From Pseudomonas sichuanensis (GTDB lineage Bacteria > Pseudomonadota > Gammaproteobacteria > Pseudomonadales > Pseudomonadaceae): DNA of 64,000 nucleotides. How positions within the stretch are numbered: the stretch's first letter is position 1; each line of letters starts with the position of its first letter. Under the pieces are notes generated by a model. The model did not search any database. It was given only the letters and a program-made list of their open reading frames with translations, and was not told the DNA's origin. The stretch spans positions 1 through 64,000 of the forward strand of contig NZ_QKVM01000001.1 in assembly GCF_003231305.1 (NCBI RefSeq), in the 5' to 3' direction. The position numbers were made by a program, and so were the translations under genes. Shown here one piece after another: positions 62,823-64,000 of this stretch.

Positions 62823-64000
62823 TCAGGCACAGGCCTTCAGGGCCTGGTCGATATCGGCCAGCAAGTCGTCGATGTCTTCGAGCCCCACCGACAAACGCAC
62901 CAGCCCCTCGGAAATACCATGGTGCGCCCGCTCCTCGGGCGTGTAGCTGGAGTGGGTCATGCTCGCCGGGTGCTGGGCCAGCGACTCGGCGTCACCCAGG
63001 CTCACCGCCCGGCTGAACAGCTGCAATGCATTCATGAAGCGGCGCCCGGCCTCGATGCCACCCTTGAGCTCGAAGGCGATCATTCCACCCGGCAGGCGCA
63101 TCTGCCGTTGCGCCAATGCGTACTGAGGGAACGACGGAAGGCCTGGGTAATGGATCAGCTCGACCTGAGGTTGGCGGGCAAGGTGCTCGGCCAACCGCTG
63201 CGCATTGGCGCAATGGCGGTCCAGGCGCAGGGCCAGGGTCTTCATGCCACGCATCAGCAGCGAGGCGTCGTGGGGCGACAGCACCGCGCCGGTCATGTCC
63301 TTGAGGCCTTGCAGGCGAATGCGGTCGACCAGCGCCTTGCGCCCGACCACCAGGCCGGCGGTGATGTCGCCGTGGCCGGACAGGTACTTGGTCGCCGAGT
63401 GCACCACCAGGTCGGCGCCCAGTTCCAGAGGGCGCTGCAGATAAGGGGTGCAGTAAGTATTGTCGACCACGATGCTGATGTCGTGGCCACGCACCGCCTC
63501 GGCCACGGCGGCGATATCCACCAGTTGCATGTTGGGGTTGGCCGGGGTTTCGAAGTAGATCATCCGAGTTTTCGCGGTGATCGCGGCTTTTAGCGCCTGC
63601 GGGTCGTTGAGGTCGACATGCTGGATCTTCACACCGAACTCACCGATGCCGTGGTGCAGGTAGGCGAAGGTGCAGCCATACAGGGTGCGGCCGACGATCA
63701 GCTCGTCCCCCGGGCGTAGCAAGGTCCACAAGGTGGAAGTGATGGCGCCCATGCCCGAAGCCAGTGCCAGCCCGGCCTCGCCGCCTTCGAGCGACGCCAT
63801 GCGCTGCTCCAGCAGGGCCAGGGTCGGGTTGGAGATACGGCTGTAGAAGTGCCCGCCCTCCTCGCCGGCAAAGCAGGCAGCACCGTATTCGACGGTCGGA
63901 AAAGCGAAGGTGGCGGTCTGGTAGACCGGCGGCACCAGGGCGCCACCATGGGACAGCGGATCGTAGCCGTAGTGGATCGCTCGCGTGGAAAAACCGGTGT
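62823..64000 (-). CDS. mdeA: L-methionine gamma-lyase, 5'-truncated by the window edge
   Basis: 391 residues plus two bases are visible; about seven N-terminal residues are outside the window (P. putida enzyme 398). The enzyme cleaves methionine to methanethiol, ammonia and 2-oxobutyrate using PLP. The active-site Cys typical of true methionine gamma-lyases is present in GRTLYGCTFAYLHH; the PLP-binding lysine is in HSATKYLSGHGD; the phosphate-contacting Tyr and Arg are in GHFYSRISNPT; the C-terminus SLGDAESLAQHPASMTHSSY is typical of the Cys/Met metabolism PLP family. It is the first gene of the visible mdeA-mdeB pair. A divergent MdeR-type regulator would be expected just beyond the right edge but cannot be seen. 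Confidence 0.95.
   Translation of the reverse strand, partial: TGFSTRAIHYGYDPLSHGGALVPPVYQTATFAFPTVEYGAACFAGEEGGHFYSRISNPTLALLEQRMASLEGGEAGLALASGMGAITSTLWTLLRPGDELIVGRTLYGCTFAYLHHGIGEFGVKIQHVDLNDPQALKAAITAKTRMIYFETPANPNMQLVDIAAVAEAVRGHDISIVVDNTYCTPYLQRPLELGADLVVHSATKYLSGHGDITAGLVVGRKALVDRIRLQGLKDMTGAVLSPHDASLLMRGMKTLALRLDRHCANAQRLAEHLARQPQVELIHYPGLPSFPQYALAQRQMRLPGGMIAFELKGGIEAGRRFMNALQLFSRAVSLGDAESLAQHPASMTHSSYTPEERAHHGISEGLVRLSVGLEDIDDLLADIDQALKACA

Noticed and set aside
61650..63593. 647-codon open frame antisense to mdeB-mdeA
   Set aside because: It crosses two real genes on the other strand; product low complexity in Gln, Ala, Gly and His, typical of antisense frames.
62823..64000. Considered as cystathionine gamma-synthase or O-acylhomoserine sulfhydrylase
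   Set aside because: The active-site Cys in TLYGCTF and the overall match to the remembered P. putida enzyme favour methionine gamma-lyase.

Overview
The window is an ordinary, gene-dense chromosomal segment of a high-GC fluorescent Pseudomonas, most likely the P. putida/entomophila/mosselii group. The evidence is the gene order (colRS, groESL, ampG, argJ, secA, the complete dcw cell-wall cluster, rnpB, petABC, rplM-rpsI, trpS), the abundance of putida-type REP hairpins at gene ends, and an mdeB-mdeA (methionine gamma-lyase) pair at the right edge. I see no prophage, insertion sequence, CRISPR array, toxin-antitoxin pair, tRNA or rRNA gene.

Layout. 0.2-4.8 kb: envelope-stress block, with a small exported protein, an InaA-type kinase and a methyltransferase downstream of the ColS/ColR two-component system, and a divergent PAP2 phosphatase; two ColR-like sites flank the regulator genes. 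5-7.7 kb: groEL, groES behind a heat-shock-type promoter, and fxsA. 7.7-13 kb: a HugZ-family protein with a good Fur-box candidate, a DUF481 outer-membrane protein, an alkyltransferase-like DNA repair protein, the muropeptide permease AmpG and an MdfA-like efflux pump. 13.2-21.3 kb: an MscS channel, yajQ behind a terminator-like leader, a PanE-like reductase, an orphan hybrid-free sensor kinase, a PduO-type adenosyltransferase, a Nudix/ThiE-like fusion, a GST and argJ. 21.4-25.1 kb: secA and the divergent helicase loader gene dciA.

25.2-43.2 kb: the dcw cluster on the minus strand (mraZ-rsmH-ftsL-ftsI-murE-murF-mraY-murD-ftsW-murG-murC-ddlB-ftsQ-ftsA-ftsZ-lpxC). Its genes mostly overlap by 1-11 bases. 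A strong promoter and three MraZ boxes lie in front of it and a strong terminator behind lpxC. It makes lipid II, builds the divisome and commits lipid A synthesis, and it links functionally to ampG (muropeptide recycling), lpoA (penicillin-binding protein activation) and zapE/zapG (division) in the same window.

43.4-53.6 kb: rnpB, rsmI, divergent lpoA-yraN-gmhA-BON lipoprotein-small lipoprotein, sspA-sspB, petABC (cytochrome bc1) and rplM-rpsI. 53.8-60 kb: an aldo-keto reductase, a GlxA-type AraC regulator, zapE, trpS with an extra C-terminal domain, an alpha/beta hydrolase and zapG. 60.1-64 kb: mdeB and the 5'-truncated mdeA, a methionine-degrading module that is the most accessory-looking part of the window.

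I did not find an undescribed multi-gene system. The most interesting signals are regulatory: the paired ColR sites, a Fur box before hugZ, a terminator-like hairpin touching the yajQ ribosome-binding site, the phased MraZ boxes, a palindrome in the petABC leader, and an 8-bp microsatellite inside one REP element.
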